Shown: piece after piece, positions 10,701 to 23,178 of the stretch | How the letters are laid out: every line of letters starts with the position of its first letter | How positions within the stretch are numbered: position 1 is the first letter of the stretch | From: Phyllostachys edulis | Lineage: Eukaryota > Streptophyta > Magnoliopsida > Poales > Poaceae | Reading direction: 5' to 3' | NCBI GenBank assembly: GCA_036346405.1 | Contig: CM070561.1 | Coordinates: 10,648,441-10,712,440, forward strand | Length of the DNA stretch: 64,000 bases | Notes under the pieces: generated by a model | What the model saw: only the letters and a program-made list of their open reading frames with translations | Databases searched by the model: none | What the model was told of the DNA's origin: nothing | Position numbers and translations under genes: made by a program

Positions 10701-11286
10701 TGTAACATCCTAATTTTCGTGTTTTTTGGAAAAAAAACTTTTATTCAAAATAGGGTTACAAGACCGAGAGAATCATAAAGGGAAATGCCCACGATATCTT
10801 TTATGTTAATTTCTTGACAGTAAGAGAGTAATTAGTGCGAGTGTTTACGAAATGTTGGAGAGAGATAGATATGGACAAAAGAGATAAAGGACCATTAAAT
10901 TCACATGTGCATCTTATATTTCGAAACAAGACATGCTGAGCACGTGTATGGTTGCCTTAAAACACGATGTTACGGCAAGTTCCAAAGGCACCTAAGTTTG
11001 ACGTTTGTTTGGTCGATCAACTTCTTACTTCAAACATCAGGTGATCTTTGATTAATTTCTTAATCTTCTTGTATATTTATATTTCAACCAATATGATAAC
11101 TTTTACTCCAAATTATACAATAGTCATTTCTACGACTGTTTTGTAAATACAGCCTTTCCACTACAGTAGCTGCTGTGGATATGATCATTTAATGTTTTTA
11201 CCGTAATGTTAGTAGAATGCAATGTGAGTAAAAGTAAAAAAATTGAGAATGAATTTTACCAAATTACCTCTTTACAGAAGAAAAGC

Positions 11287-11329
<43 letters not shown>

Positions 11330-13258
11330 AAGACCAAAGTCACATGAGCTCTCTCACTTGGTCGTAGCCAAGGCAAAGCCAAGAGGACTGATGCGCCATG
11401 GCACCACAGAGGGAAAGTGAGGAAGAGAGTTGGAGGGGGAGGAGCACGAGGAGTTGGGGAAGGCGAAGGGGGAGGTGAGGACCTAGACGACTGCCTTCGA
11501 CCAACTTCGACAAAAGAAGCCGACCACAACCATCGTTGTCGCAACTTCCCATTGCTAAACCGATAAAACCAAGTAGGTTACCCTCTGCCCTCCCCCCCTC
11601 TCCCTTTTTGTCCTTCAAGAGCAAGCGGGACAACACTAGCATGCGTATAGTACAAGGGGGAGGGGTAAGAGAAGACTTCTCTGATTAGAGCTTGTAGGAG
11701 GAGGCGGCGCCAGGGGAGGTGTCGGACGGTGGGCCTTGGTGGCCAGCAGCGAGCCATAGGCGCAGAGGAACCGGGGGGTGAGCACAGTGTGAAGCGACGC
11801 CAAGAGCCGGGGTGAGCGGCGACGAGTGGCCGGGCAGTCTTGGCAAAGCAGGAGGAGGCGAGGCACAGAGGTCGAGCGAGAGAGCGGGCGAGGCCGGCAC
11901 CAAGGAGGCGACGAGGCGCGAGCCGGAGGAGGCGGTCTTGGAGGAGTCATCCGGGCGCGGCGGCAGTGGCGGTGGAGGAGCCGGGCAAGGCGGTGGCCTG
12001 AGGAGGCGCCCTAGGAGCTTAACAAGGAGGCGCCATGGAGAATCACCAGGAGCAATGGAGGGAGGAAATAGAATGGGGGAAGGATGCCTAGGAGTGCCGG
12101 CCGGGGGAAGGGAAAAGAAAAGAAGAAAAGGGGGGAAAGAGGGAAAAGGAAGGGGTGGAAAGAAATTAGGGGCATGCACCTAATTTTTTTTATTCACAAG
12201 TTTACACGACGCGAACCCTAACTAATTATTGTTTTGGGCACCGGATCAGCAGGATAGTGCTTGGTGAAAGGGATTTGTTTGTGTCATTTTGTGCGTAGGA
12301 TCACGACGTCCATATGTGTACATGTATTGCTACCATGTGTTGAGTCTGGTTGAATTCATGTTCATGTAGAGGTCTGGAACGGCATTATCCGCACGTTACT
12401 CCGCTCTGCTTGGTTAACAGGCAAGTGCATGGTAAAGCGATAACCTGTAAGTGCTATGAAATATGTGATGTTTGCGTGATATGATGATGTTTGCATGATG
12501 ATGCTTATATGATGATGTTTATATGTTGATGGCAATAATGATGGAACAAGGTGATCACTGAGATTACCCTGTTAATGATGACAATGATGAATCATGTTAA
12601 TGACAATGGACATGTGCATTTGCATCATGGAAAGAATGCATGAGCCAGTTCGGTGAGAAAATCATGTAACTATGCCGGTGAGGTCGGTGAGAAAGATACA
12701 TAACCAATCCGGTGTGCTCTAGATAAAGTCTTACATCTGTAGAGACTAGATAAAGTCCTACAATGTAAGGACCATATCCTAACGAAGATGGGGGAAGAGT
12801 GTGTCATCGACGGGTGAACATTCCGCGATATAGGTATCAGCTGATGAGATGCATATGAGCATGAGTATGATGGTACATTCGCATATATGGGTAGTGCAAT
12901 GAGCAAATGAGCATATAGAATAATAACGCATTGCACCAATGGAAGGTTAATGATGAATGTAATAACAAGGTTATGTTCATGTTGGTGTGGCAGTGTTTAT
13001 CGTTTGTATTATATGCTTGCTAAGTTTTTGGACTCACCCTTGCTTATCGTTGGTTTTTAGGTGAACGACGAAGTTGATCGGCTTCGGGAAGGAAGAATAG
13101 TACATCCACATCATATGTAGTTACTCATGCAGACCATCCTTCCTAGATTTTCCACTTTTGCTGTATTATGTCTAGTTGTTAAATTAGCTGCGCAAAGTTT
13201 ATAATGAAAAATGTATAGTGGTAGTATTTTGGGCAGATAGTGGGCTCAAAGTGTTACA
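10701..13258 (+). mobile_element. Possible solo LTR, about 2.56 kb
   Basis: Begins TGTAACATCC, as the large Gypsy LTRs later in the window do, and ends GTGTTACA. No gag-pol lies inside. The middle (11400-12180) is GC-rich and purine-biased. The flanks ATACC and TTTAC do not form a clean target duplication, so it may be decayed, rearranged or not a simple solo LTR. Orientation is a guess from the TGTAACATCC start. Confidence 0.5.
11291..11327. repeat. AG microsatellite
   Basis: Eighteen uninterrupted AG units. Confidence 0.97.
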
Positions 13259-16199
13259 TTTACAATTTCCCCAACGATTATTTGTGAATGGCCGGCTGTT
13301 ATTGTACTTCTCAAGTATTTTTCTCACTTAGTGGACGGTGTTTCTAGTGTAGTAAGAATATTTCCTGATGGTAAGGATAAATCACCGGCGGCAAAATTGC
13401 GGACAAAGTATAGCCGACAAGATGACGCCCGCTTGAAAGAAATATTACAAAAGGTTATCACCGTCGGCAGTATACTAATAGCTTTCGAAAAAAAAAGTTA
13501 TAAATCTCGTATTACATGAACACAGAATAGCAAATTCCCCAATGTCCAGTGCCCTGCGCACGAGCACGGCATGACTTTCCCATCATCCAATGCATGGTTG
13601 CTTCAGTGCCATCTCATGCCCTTATTTCATTCCTTTTCATCTACCACTCTTCTTCGCATCCAGCTTTTGCCCTGTATATATATTCCTCCGCACTCCAGTA
13701 CCAACATATTAATGCGAGTCCACAAAATGGCATCTACTAATTGGCAAGGCAGCAAACGGCCCATCAGCAAGAATGTATTGCCTATTACGTGCAAGAATGT
13801 TGGTTAGCACCATAGGTGGCGGGCTAGCCAGTCTGGATTCGAATCATTTCTTCTTAACTACGTTGTGTAGAGGGAATAAGTTAGCTAGCCAGTCTAGATT
13901 CGAATCATCCCTTCTCAAATACGTTGTGCAGGAGAAATAAGTCTTATCTCTCCACACTAACGTTTTATACCTATTGTGTGTGTATGTGTCGTGGAATAGA
14001 TGACAGACAAGATGCTTGGAGGGCGAAAAGCCCAGGTGTAGAGAGCGAGAGATGAAACGGAAAACATATCCATACCTGTTCTTATTGCTTTCTTTCTTCT
14101 TCGTCTTAGAAAAGATGCTATAGTGCTGAGGGCAGGCTGGTACTTCTTCTCCTTGTGATCCCTGGTCGATGATCATTGCCAGTTGGGTGAGCAAATCATT
14201 CCATGATAATGTGGCAGGATGTGCACTACTTCCTCAGCATGTGAGGCTTTGGGAAAGCAATTAAGGCAGGACGATTTCACAGGTCAGGCGACGTATTTCA
14301 TGTTATTAAAGATAGTTCAGGTTCTGTCCGAGACGTCTACTGTTGAGTAGGGGTGGGGATGGTTCGGTTTGGAGCGACCCTATCCTAACCCAGTGTACCT
14401 AAGGGGCAGCCTCAGGGTCATGGATCGCCCCATGATGCATTCCCTCCCTAGCCCAGTGTATCCTTTAGTTTATGAGGGTCAGCCTTGATGAATAATTTTG
14501 TTTAACAAACTCCCTGCACCGCTGCATTGAGCACTCGTAGGATTCTCTCCCCAGAAAAAAGAACTAAACATTGAGGACAAATCATAGTTTAACAAACAAA
14601 TAAAACCTAGTGCTTCGATTTCTGCCTCTGAAAATTTGTAAGAAAATTGCTGGGAACGATTGAACATAGGCAAATTCTGGTATGTTTGAGAAATAGATAA
14701 AAATAGCTCAAGCATTAAAGAACTCTGCAAGAATCATGGCTCAACAGAGGGAACTATTACAGAAATAGGTCATATTACAACCCACAACCATTACTTATTC
14801 TATCATGCAAAATTAGACTAGCTAAAGCAAAAATTTTGTGAGTTCCATTTAGCAGAGGCTGGAGGGGATGGCAAAATTAGACTTTACATTGTAGCTTCAA
14901 CTGAGTTAGCCAGAAACGCCTTCCTAGGGACATGCTTAGCAAGGGGACCTTAGACACCAATTAGCTGCACAAGAGCCAAAAGAAGAAACAATATCAGATT
15001 GTGTGCTACTTACTGACATGTATATCAATCAACAGGCAGGTAAAATGGAATCATACCTAAAATCAACATAGAAAAATTATTCAAGTTCTGGTCTCACATC
15101 TCATATTTCCATGTGCTCACATCTCATATTAAAAAATATATATAACTATAGAAGGCGGTCTAGCAGCAAGACAAGTCCTATTGAAGGCAGTCAAGATTTC
15201 TCTCCTACTGGAAAAAGATGTGCCAAAAAAAAAAAATCCAAATAGCTTTCGTTCCTTGATGAATCTTATCCCAAAATTTTCAACCAGGGACTTGAGTACC
15301 GTCTAAGATATCCAAGCAACTCCTATATAAGACATGTACATATCTAAGCAAGACAGAAAAACAGAGCAACATTTCCTCTATAATCTTACTTGCTCCTTAG
15401 CGAGATGAGTACTGTACATATCATAGAACAATCACATGATTTGTGATAATCGCAGAGCGTGCTTACTGTTTCGTAAGAATCACGTAATTGAATCATCCAT
15501 AGATCCAACAACCATGAGGAGCACCACAAGTTCCATACTTCCATTCCATTAAACGAGTTGCACTATAGTACATCCCATGCCATAACCAAAAAAAAAAAAC
15601 GAAAATTAATCAGCAGATTAGCATCACCTTTTCTCTATCTATACAATATACACAACCATCCTAGCAAGTTCTAGTTCTAATCAAGACTCAAGATGCCATT
15701 TCTAAAGTAAAAAAACTTGACGTATACAACCGCAATATCAAAAGACAATCTCTACTAACATCTAAGTAAGAAAGAATAAGAACAACATTACACATTGCAA
15801 GAACATAATACAAAGCAAAATCTAAACCAACTGATCTAACAAGGAAATGAAGGAATCGTTTACCATCCAATTTACAAAGAGAAGGTACCTGATCCAATAG
15901 GTCATAGTTGAAGATCATCTTTCTCAATGAAGTCGTAAATCGAATCCATCTTAAGTTGACAGGTACCTATGGTTCAAAAGGAAAGAAGAATTATTACATT
16001 TAAATTTGGCTAAGTTTGCCAGATATTAGCCAAATGAACTGTAGCCACAATTACCACTAAACAAAAAAAGTCCTGAATATCTCTAAACAAAAAGCACGTG
16101 TTAATTTGGTGAAGCTAACTATAATTAATGAAGTGTCAAGATCTGCACTGAAAACAAGTGCCCAAGTTTATCCCTTCAGTCAACCACAAATGCTGATAC
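13259..16199. other. AT-rich stretch, no gene recognised
   Basis: No recognisable protein, splice-consistent exon set or transposon structure. It contains a 61-bp tandem duplication (listed separately) and short A-runs. Possibly old transposon debris. Confidence 0.5.
13823..13944 (+). repeat. 61-bp tandem duplication containing a B-box-like motif
   Basis: Two copies starting GCTAGCCAGTCT at 13823 and 13884. Each holds GATTCGAATCAT, close to the tRNA B box (GGTTCGANNCC). An upstream GGTTAGCACCATAGGTGG could be a degenerate A box, so a tRNA-derived SINE is possible. Confidence 0.5.
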
Positions 16200-18235
16200 G
16201 AAAAGAGTTGTTCATGTCTTCTTCTTCCACCTCATCTACCCAAGAGCGGGCAGCAGGTGGTGTGCGGTGAGCAGGAGGATCCTCCACTCTTGGCTCACCC
16301 TGGGCCGTGGTTTCAGCAAGTGGCTAACGTTCGAGGAGTGCAACGCATGTGTGGAGCGCTGCGAGGTTGTCGTTGATCTTATCCAAGGCATTGCGAACGC
16401 TCTCACCAAGCGAGTGCTCAATGTGCCGCACGAACTCTCTCGTGCGAGGTGTGAGAAATCCCTCACCTGCATGCTCCAAAGAGTGGTCGTTGTTGTTTTC
16501 ACCATGTGCAGATCTGTGTGACCCTACCATCGTTAGTAGAAAACAAAGAACAAATCACAGTGTATATGTCCCTATCAACTACTAGGTTTTGGTGTTTCAA
16601 CAGTCGCTCTCTCACAACACCTTACCAAGTTCTTACAAGTTCTCACCAATGCAGCAAGGAAGTGGTACAACCAGTGGTTGGTTCGTGATACTCTCACTTG
16701 TGATTAGCCCAATGATAGTAAGGAACTGAAACCTACTGAGTTAGTAGGAAGTGGAGCTCGGAAGGCTTCAATATGGTAGCAAGGATCAGCAATAATCAAA
16801 TCAGTTAATGCATATTGAAAAATTGTTCAAAGTACTAGTCAATTTTGCTGAGCCTAGCCTAATCAAAGCTAGCTAATCAGAGCCCTACTAAGAGAAGTGT
16901 ATGTACGCACAAGCAAAGATCAATGTGACTTGATGTAAGCAATGAAAAACCTCACAACAAGTGCTAGGAGAGACGCTAGCCAACTACTTAAACATCTTTG
17001 TAAGGGTACGAGGCTGTTCACACGATGTAGAGCACAAAAATCGGGATAACGTGCAACGTAAACATCCTTTTAGTTTGAGTAGAAACAACAGCTAGTCTAG
17101 AGAGATGAAAAAGCAAAGTTTTATATGGCTTATATATGCTCGTTTGAAAGGTTTTGATGAGATTGACAACTTTGCAGTTGAGGTGAACCCCAAATTCTGA
17201 AGGGAAGACCGAAAGAATCGGCAAAAACAGAAACCGAAAACTTGCGACATGAATTCAGGGCCAAAGATGGCTGATTTTGGGGATATTGGAGGGTGATGGG
17301 CACAAGCGGGTAATTTTAATTGGATAAGCATCATCGTTAGCTTTCCAAAAAGTCCAAAAACGTTGAATTCCGACACTGTATGCAAAAGTTATGCCCGTTT
17401 TACTGAAGGTATCTCAGAAACGGACTCAAATTCGCTTCGGCCTCAAATTGAAACCGCTATATCTTTTGATCCCTTGGGCCAAACTTGCTCAATTTTTTTG
17501 TGGAATCTTGTGGATATATGAAGAAGGGCTCCACCAATTTTCACTGGATTTGGCAAAGGTTTGATGGCTTTTCAAATTTCGGAAAAGATGGACTCTCTCT
17601 CTTTTGTTTCTTCTGTTTTTCTCTCTTTTTCCTATGTTTTTTTTCACTTGATCCCGAAATCAACTCTCTTTTTCACTTCCTTTGTTTTTCTTCTCTGTAA
17701 CAAATCGAAATCAAACTCTAGGGTTTCTCTTGTAATCCTGCCAAGGAGTGGCGGCAGAAGCACTGGATTGCCGCGGCAGCCAAAGAACAACGCAGCAGTA
17801 GGGATGGCTTGCATTTTCGGTGCCACGGTAGGAGAGGCAGCGGGAGGCAAGCAATTTAGTACCGCGGCAGGGGAAGTAGCGTTGGAGTTGTCGCGGCAGG
17901 AGATGGTAGCGCTGGAGTTGTCGCGGCAGCTAGGGTGGTGCGGCAGGGATTGGTGGTGGCGGGAGAAGTTGGACACAACGATGAAGCTACGCAAAGGAAC
18001 ACGAAGATCAAACTAGACAAACGCGAACTAGACTCTAACTAAACTAGAAATCAACAACTAGACACGACGATGCAACCAATGATTCAACGAACAAAACCGA
18101 AAAGAAAAATTGCAATGGCTCAAAGGGCTCGGTATGGATGATAGATGCAAAATTTTTTTGGGTAATTTTCTGGACTCTAGGTATGAAAAATGAATCTACT
18201 ACTAGAATACTGGAAACTCTCACCGATGAACTGTA
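16200..18235 (-). mobile_element. Internal region of a minus-strand LTR element, coding mostly lost
   Basis: It lies downstream, on the minus strand, of the LTR and primer site at 18236-18767. The first several hundred bases look like an untranslated leader. A minus-strand open frame at 16530-16324 (MVGSHRSAHGENNND..., then FVRHIEHSLGESVRNALDKI) could be the start of a gag-like protein but matches no domain I can name. No pol is visible, so the element is deleted or non-autonomous. Confidence 0.45.
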
Positions 18236-18247
18236 GCTCTGATACCA
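18236..18247 (-). promoter_or_regulatory. Primer-binding site for initiator tRNA-Met
   Basis: Reverse complement reads TGGTATCAGAGC, a perfect match to the usual plant LTR-element primer site, two bases from the LTR end. Confidence 0.85.
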
Positions 18248-18249
18248 CT

Positions 18250-18767
18250 TGATGAACCATGGAGGTTCTGATTTGGCCCGATCTTTCGATGAGAAGATAA
18301 ATTCGATAGAAGTCACTCAACTCTCACGATCCTGGCTACGAACTCGCGAGGCTCGAAACCACGCAATCGTTGAACTACTCGACAAGTCATTATCAACCAT
18401 GCACGAATACCCGAAGGACCTGACCACGAAGATCAATTCCTGCATATACCGAAGAAGTACGCAAGAACGAGATAAATAGCAATATGAAATTACGAATAGG
18501 AATTAAGATTGTATTGATAAGTGGGGTTCCAAAGGCAATGTCAATGTTTATCTTGCTGAACAAGAGGACAAAGTATAAAGTAGCAAAGATAAACTTCAAT
18601 CAACAAAACCTAAGGAACTAGAGGGAGTGGCGGCCACTATGTATAGGAGAAGAGAGGCCGGGTACTGTTCACACATGAACAGTGCCGCGTGAGTAGTACC
18701 GAAACCCTATGTGAACCGACCATATGGGCTAAACCAGCCCATTTATTACAAAGCCCATGGGCCAACA
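18250..18767 (-). repeat. 5' LTR of a minus-strand retrotransposon (518 bp)
   Basis: Read on the minus strand it starts TGTTGGCCCATGG and ends CATGGTTCATCA, two bases before a tRNA-Met primer site. A second copy lower in the window was not found, so the 3' LTR is lost or too diverged. Confidence 0.7.
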
Positions 18768-18781
18768 ATTGGTGACGCAAT

Positions 18782-18868
18782 ACCATGGTTTGTAGACGTA
18801 GCATCATGGTATGTAGACGTAGCGCCATGGCATGTAGACGAAGCTCGGCTCGTATGAGTAGACGTAGC
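18782..18868. repeat. Four imperfect units of about 22 bp
   Basis: The unit is built on CATGG-N-TGTAGACGTAGC, with the last unit more diverged. It lies in a minus-strand open frame (MDLYSDEDINPKDATTTF...) that I do not recognise. Confidence 0.75.
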
Positions 18869-19044
18869 TTAGTACAACTGGGGAATATGGCAGTGTAGTA
18901 GCTGAAAGTTCTATCGGAGAAGATGTGGTTGAAGTAGAGGATGCGGTGTAGTGGGTAAAAGTAGTGGTTGCATCCTTAGGGTTGATATCCTCATCACTGT
19001 ATAAATCCATTTTATTCCAAGCTAAATATGTGGAATCTTGTTGC

Positions 19045-20221
19045 TGTTAGAATTGGGCCCATATGTGTAAACGACCATTCATTCTTGAAATTCCAAAACA
19101 TGCATGATTAGTCCGATATTGCCTAGTTAAGTAGTGGGAGAGCAATTTATAAGGTGGAGTCCTTGCCATCTCTTGATACATGTCACATGACATGGGGTGA
19201 CATGAGGAGGACTATAGCTAAAGTCACACACACGTACACACGCGTGCGTATATTCGCGTGTCAATCACATGACTTACGAAGTACGACCGTGAACGTGTCG
19301 TGAAACTAGTCCACTTTACTTTTGCTAACCGTGCATTTCTTTCTCCTCATAAACTGGTCAAAACAATGTGTTCGAAGCCATATACCAATGTGGTCGATGG
19401 CATAGACCAGTGCGGCCGAAATAATGTGGTCGAAACACAGTGATCGAAATAATGTGGTTGAAGCCATAGACCAGTGTGGTCGAGACATAGTGGTCGAAAT
19501 AATGTGGTCGAAACCATAGACCAGTGCGGTCGAGACACAATGGTCGAAACACAGTGGTCGAAACATAGTGGTCGGATCCATAGACCAGTGTGGTCGAAAT
19601 ACACTAGTCGAAGCTGTAGACCAGTGTGTAATCGGGATCTGATAAAAACTACTTAATTACCATTAATTAGTTTTGAATTAGCAGTTACTAGTGGTTTAAT
19701 ATGCAGTTACTAGAGAGTAATTATCACGACCTTTAAAAGATCTGGAGACGTTCAGATCAAAGACGGAATCAGAAATCACTTCCTTTTTCTTCTTCCTCTC
19801 CGTTCTCTTGTGCTGGTGAGTTGTGCTGTCGAACCAAGCCGTCCCTTCTCCTCGGCGTGCACCGAGAAGGAGGGTGAGCGGGTATCTCCAAACCATTATC
19901 GCATAGTTCACCAGCACGGGGCGGTAATAAGGTTTCTAGGCAGCGCATCTACGCGACCGCTCGCTGTGCTGCATCATCTACATTCTGCACTACTTCAAGT
20001 CTGCGCAGCTTCCTGTTCTTCATCGAGCCCGACTGGAAGTTGGTCGTATGACCACCCTATTGGTAATACGACCACCCCATTCTGTTATAATCCTATCATT
20101 GAGTATATTTAGAAGCACAATGGATTGCCTATTGTTAGTATCGTTTTATGCCTCTCTAGTCTTATATGATCTTTGCCTCATAATAAAATATGGAATTAAA
20201 ATATTGTCCATATTTCCAACA
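19045..20221 (+). repeat. Copia-2 5' LTR
   Basis: 1177 bp, TG...CA. It contains a minisatellite at 19362-19630 and, further on, CT-rich sequence. No tRNA-Met primer site follows; only 41 nt separate the LTR from the gag ATG. Confidence 0.93.
19362..19630. repeat. GTGGTCGAA minisatellite inside the Copia-2 5' LTR
   Basis: Diverged units of about 17 and 34 bp built from TGGTCGAAATAATG and CATAGACCAGTG. The same array occurs in the 3' LTR, so it is part of the element. Confidence 0.9.
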
Positions 20222-20262
20222 ATCCAGAAACCTTATTGTGGATATTTTTGTAATTCAGCAAT

Positions 20263-21030
20263 GGCTGGTGTTTCTGATGCTATGAAACCTCAGAGCTTTT
20301 CTGGTCAGAACTTTCGTAGATGACAGACAAGGGTCAAGTTTTGGCTCATATCTTTGGGGGCTGTGGTGGGTAATCCATCCACTGTATCCATTTACGATTG
20401 AACAAGCCATGCAGTTTGACACAGATAATAACATGGCCATTAGATGCATACTGACCATATTGGTCGACCAGCTCTATGATGTGTACATGGACTTCAAGTT
20501 CGTCACATAGTTGTGGGATGCACTAGAGCACAAATATGCCGAAGCAGAGGCTGGTTGTTGGATCTATATGTGCGAGCAATTCTTCGACTACAGCATGGAT
20601 GATGCTAAGTCGATAGTTGCACAGGCTCATGAGCTTCAGCTACTGGTCGGAGAAATTATGCATTTGGGTTGCATTTTGCCTCATAAGTTTATGGCTGCGG
20701 GCATTGTTGCTAAACTTTCTGCTTCATGGCGAGATTTCGCCACTATCTTAAAGCACAAGAGGGAAGAGATATCTATTGAAGATCTCATTGCTGCCCTTGA
20801 TGTGGAAGAAAAGGCAAGATCAAAAGATGCACCAAGCACTTCAAAGAACAATAAGATCAATGCTAATGTCATAGAGAAAAGATATGGCAAGAATAACAAA
20901 TGCTTAAACCAAACAAGAAAAATAGCTTTAAGAAGAAAACTGGGAAGAAGGATATAAGAAAAATCACCTGCTTTGTGTGTGTGGGAAAAACAGTCATATG
21001 ACAAAAGACTATCATTTCCGCAAGAGCAAG
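20263..21030 (+). pseudogene. Copia-2 gag
   Basis: Starts MAGVSDAMKPQSFSGQNF and is broken by stops near 20321, 20400 and 20508. The main piece (20511-20957) holds the UBN2-type gag signature LWDALEHKYAEAE and the ISIEDLIAALDVEEKAR region. A decayed zinc knuckle (CFVC...H...Y; the last Cys is Tyr and one residue is inserted) follows near 20970. The gag would form the retroelement's cytoplasmic particle. It is not translatable as one protein. Confidence 0.88.
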
Positions 21031-21567
21031 GATGGTGTACAACCAAAGAAAAAGATTGTCAACGTGATCATAGACGAGGTCTCAACAGGAGGGTATGGTA
21101 ATTCACCTGTTGTTTTTTTTTCAGCATGTCAATCCACTGATTGGTGGGTTGATACTAGAGCTAATGTTCACGTATGTTCTGATATTTCCTTGTTTTCTTC
21201 TTATCAGGCAGCCGGGGCTTCCTCCATCCTAATGGGGAACGGGTTGCATGCTTCTATTCTTGATGTTGGCATGGTGGATCTAAGGCTTACTTTAGGGAAG
21301 ATTATCCACTTGAAGAACGTGCAGCATGCGCCAACAATAAACAAGAACCTCGTTAATGGTTCTCTCCTATACAGAGATGGTTATAAGCTAGTGTTTGAGT
21401 CAAATAAAGTTGTATTGTCTAAGTTTGGTAACTTTGTTGGTAAAGGCTATGAGAGCGGAGGCATGTTCTGCATAAGTACTTTAGAGCATTGTTATAATCT
21501 GAATGTTGCAACTGGTTTGAATAAATGTGAGGCTAATAGCATTCTCGTTTCTGTCATATTGGTTTGA
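21031..21567 (+). pseudogene. Copia-2 protease region
   Basis: The frame at 20977-21567 carries WWVDTRANVHVCSD, where the protease DTGA motif is changed to DTRA, so the aspartic protease would be inactive. Downstream KIIHLKNVQHAPTINKNLVN and the pre-integrase region (GGMFCIST) follow before a stop at 21565. Confidence 0.88.
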
Positions 21568-21669
21568 TAGTATTGCTCGAATGTCCAGATTAGATTTAAT
21601 TCCAAAATGTGAAATTGTCAAATGATTAAAGTATCAAACTTGTATGCAAGCAAAATAACCTCGAAAACC

Positions 21670-22260
21670 CTTTAAGGGGTTACAGGAGGAAAAGAACTTG
21701 ACACCATTAGATCCTGTCCATTCCGATCTGTGTGAGATGAATGAATTGTTGACAAAAGGAGGCAAAAGATATTTTCTAACTCTTATTGATGATGCATCAC
21801 GTTATTGTTATGTGTATCTACTGAAAACAAAAGATGAAGCTTTAAATTACTTTAAAATTTACAAGGCCGAGATTGAGAACAAACTAGAAAAGAAAATTAA
21901 AAGACTAAGGCCTGATCGTGGAGGAGAGTATATCTCTCATTAATTCTCCCAATTTTATTTTGAACATGGAATAGTCCATAAAGTTACACCACCATACTCC
22001 CCCCAATCAAACGGGGTGGCTGAGAGGAAAAATCAGACACTAAAAGATTTGGTGAATGCCATGTTAGAGAGTACCGGTATGCCTAAGACATGGTGGGGGG
22101 AAGCTATTTTGACAGCAACTTTCGTTCTAAACAGAGTAATCACTAAAATATGTGAGATTACTTCGTATGAGGGATGGAAGGGGAGAAAACCCAATGTTAA
22201 TTTTCTGCGGACTTGTGGGTGTTTGGCAAAAGTCAATATACCATTGTAGAAAAAGAGAAA
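21670..22260 (+). pseudogene. Copia-2 integrase core
   Basis: Two pieces in different frames. The first (21698-21943) has PVHSDLCEMNEL, FLTLIDDASRYCYVYLLKT and RPDRGGEYISH, and the second (22016-22249) AERKNQTLKDLVNAMLEST with WWGEAILTATFVLNR. The D, D and E catalytic positions are still recognisable, but a stop (21941) and frame change separate them. Confidence 0.88.
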
Positions 22261-22559
22261 GCTTAGACCTAAAAAGTCGATTGTGTTTTACTGGGATATT
22301 CTCATAACAGCACGGCTTATAGATTTTTAGTAGTAAAATCAGAAACTCCTGAGATTATTGTCAACATAATAATGGAGTCCAGAAATGCTTCATTTTTTAC
22401 GGATATTTATCCTATGAGAACTGTAGGCAGTTCTTCTTGAAATGAGGATAATGAAACTATGAATAATAGTAATTTTGAACCTACCACTATCTCTGAACCA
22501 ATGAGTAATATATCACCAGTTTATGATATTTATAAGGAAGATAACAATTTAGTCGAAGA

Positions 22560-23178
22560 GACTCCTCGCAGGAGCAAGCGACAAAGGGTTGAGAAAACCT
22601 TTAGAGGAAGACTTTATTGTATACCTCATGGATGATGTGCCAAACACTCTTTTAGAGGCTTATGCATTACCTGATGCTGAGTATTGGAAAGAGATAGTCC
22701 ATAGCGAGATGGATTCCATCTTGGCTAACGGGACTTGGGAGATCACTGATCGTCCTATCGGGTGCAAACCTATTGGATGCAAGTGGATCTTTAAAAGGAA
22801 AATGAGGCCTGACGGTACTATTGATAAGTACAAGGCAAGACTTGTGGCTAAGGGTTATACCCAGAAAGAAGGTGAAGATTATTTTGAAACTTACTCTCTT
22901 GTTGCCAGATTAACAACCATTCGAGTGCTCATTGCATTATCTGCTTCCCATAGTCTTCACATCCATGAAATGGATGTAAAGACGGCTTTCCTTAATGGGA
23001 GTTGGAGGAAGAAATCTATATGGAGCAACCGGATGGTTTTGTGATTTCTGGACAGGAAAATGAAGTATGCAAATTAATTAAATCCTTGTATGGCCTAAAG
23101 TAAGCATCTAAATAATGGTACGAGAAGTTTGATAAAACTTTAACATCTGCTGGTTTTGCTGAGAATGAGGTAGATAAG
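22560..23178 (+). pseudogene. Copia-2 reverse transcriptase, part 1
   Basis: WKEIVHSEMDSILANGTWEI, CKWIFKRKMRPDGTIDKYK, ARLVAKGYTQKEG and HEMDVKTAFLNG mark the fingers and palm. A frameshift follows near 23000. The sequence then reads KSLYGLK-stop-AS and KFDKTLTSAGFAENEVDK, and is cut by the solo LTR inside the motif that continues CVYYRY at 24781. Confidence 0.92.

Noticed and set aside
11636..12183. Overlapping plus and minus frames of 100-160 codons
   Set aside because: Purine-rich, GC-rich filler of the possible solo LTR; strand-symmetric frames without a domain.
10701..13258. Treating this as a confirmed solo LTR
   Set aside because: Ends fit TGTAACA...TGTTACA, but the flanking 5-mers (ATACC and TTTAC) do not match, so only a tentative call is made.
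16324..16530. Small host gene encoding MVGSHRSAHGENNND...
   Set aside because: Sits in the leader-to-gag position of a minus-strand LTR element, is short and has no recognised domain; not called separately.
19362..19630. CRISPR-like regular repeats
   Set aside because: The units are adjacent and diverged, without unique spacers, and lie in a plant LTR; it is a minisatellite. The same holds for 26667-26965 and 33310-34020.
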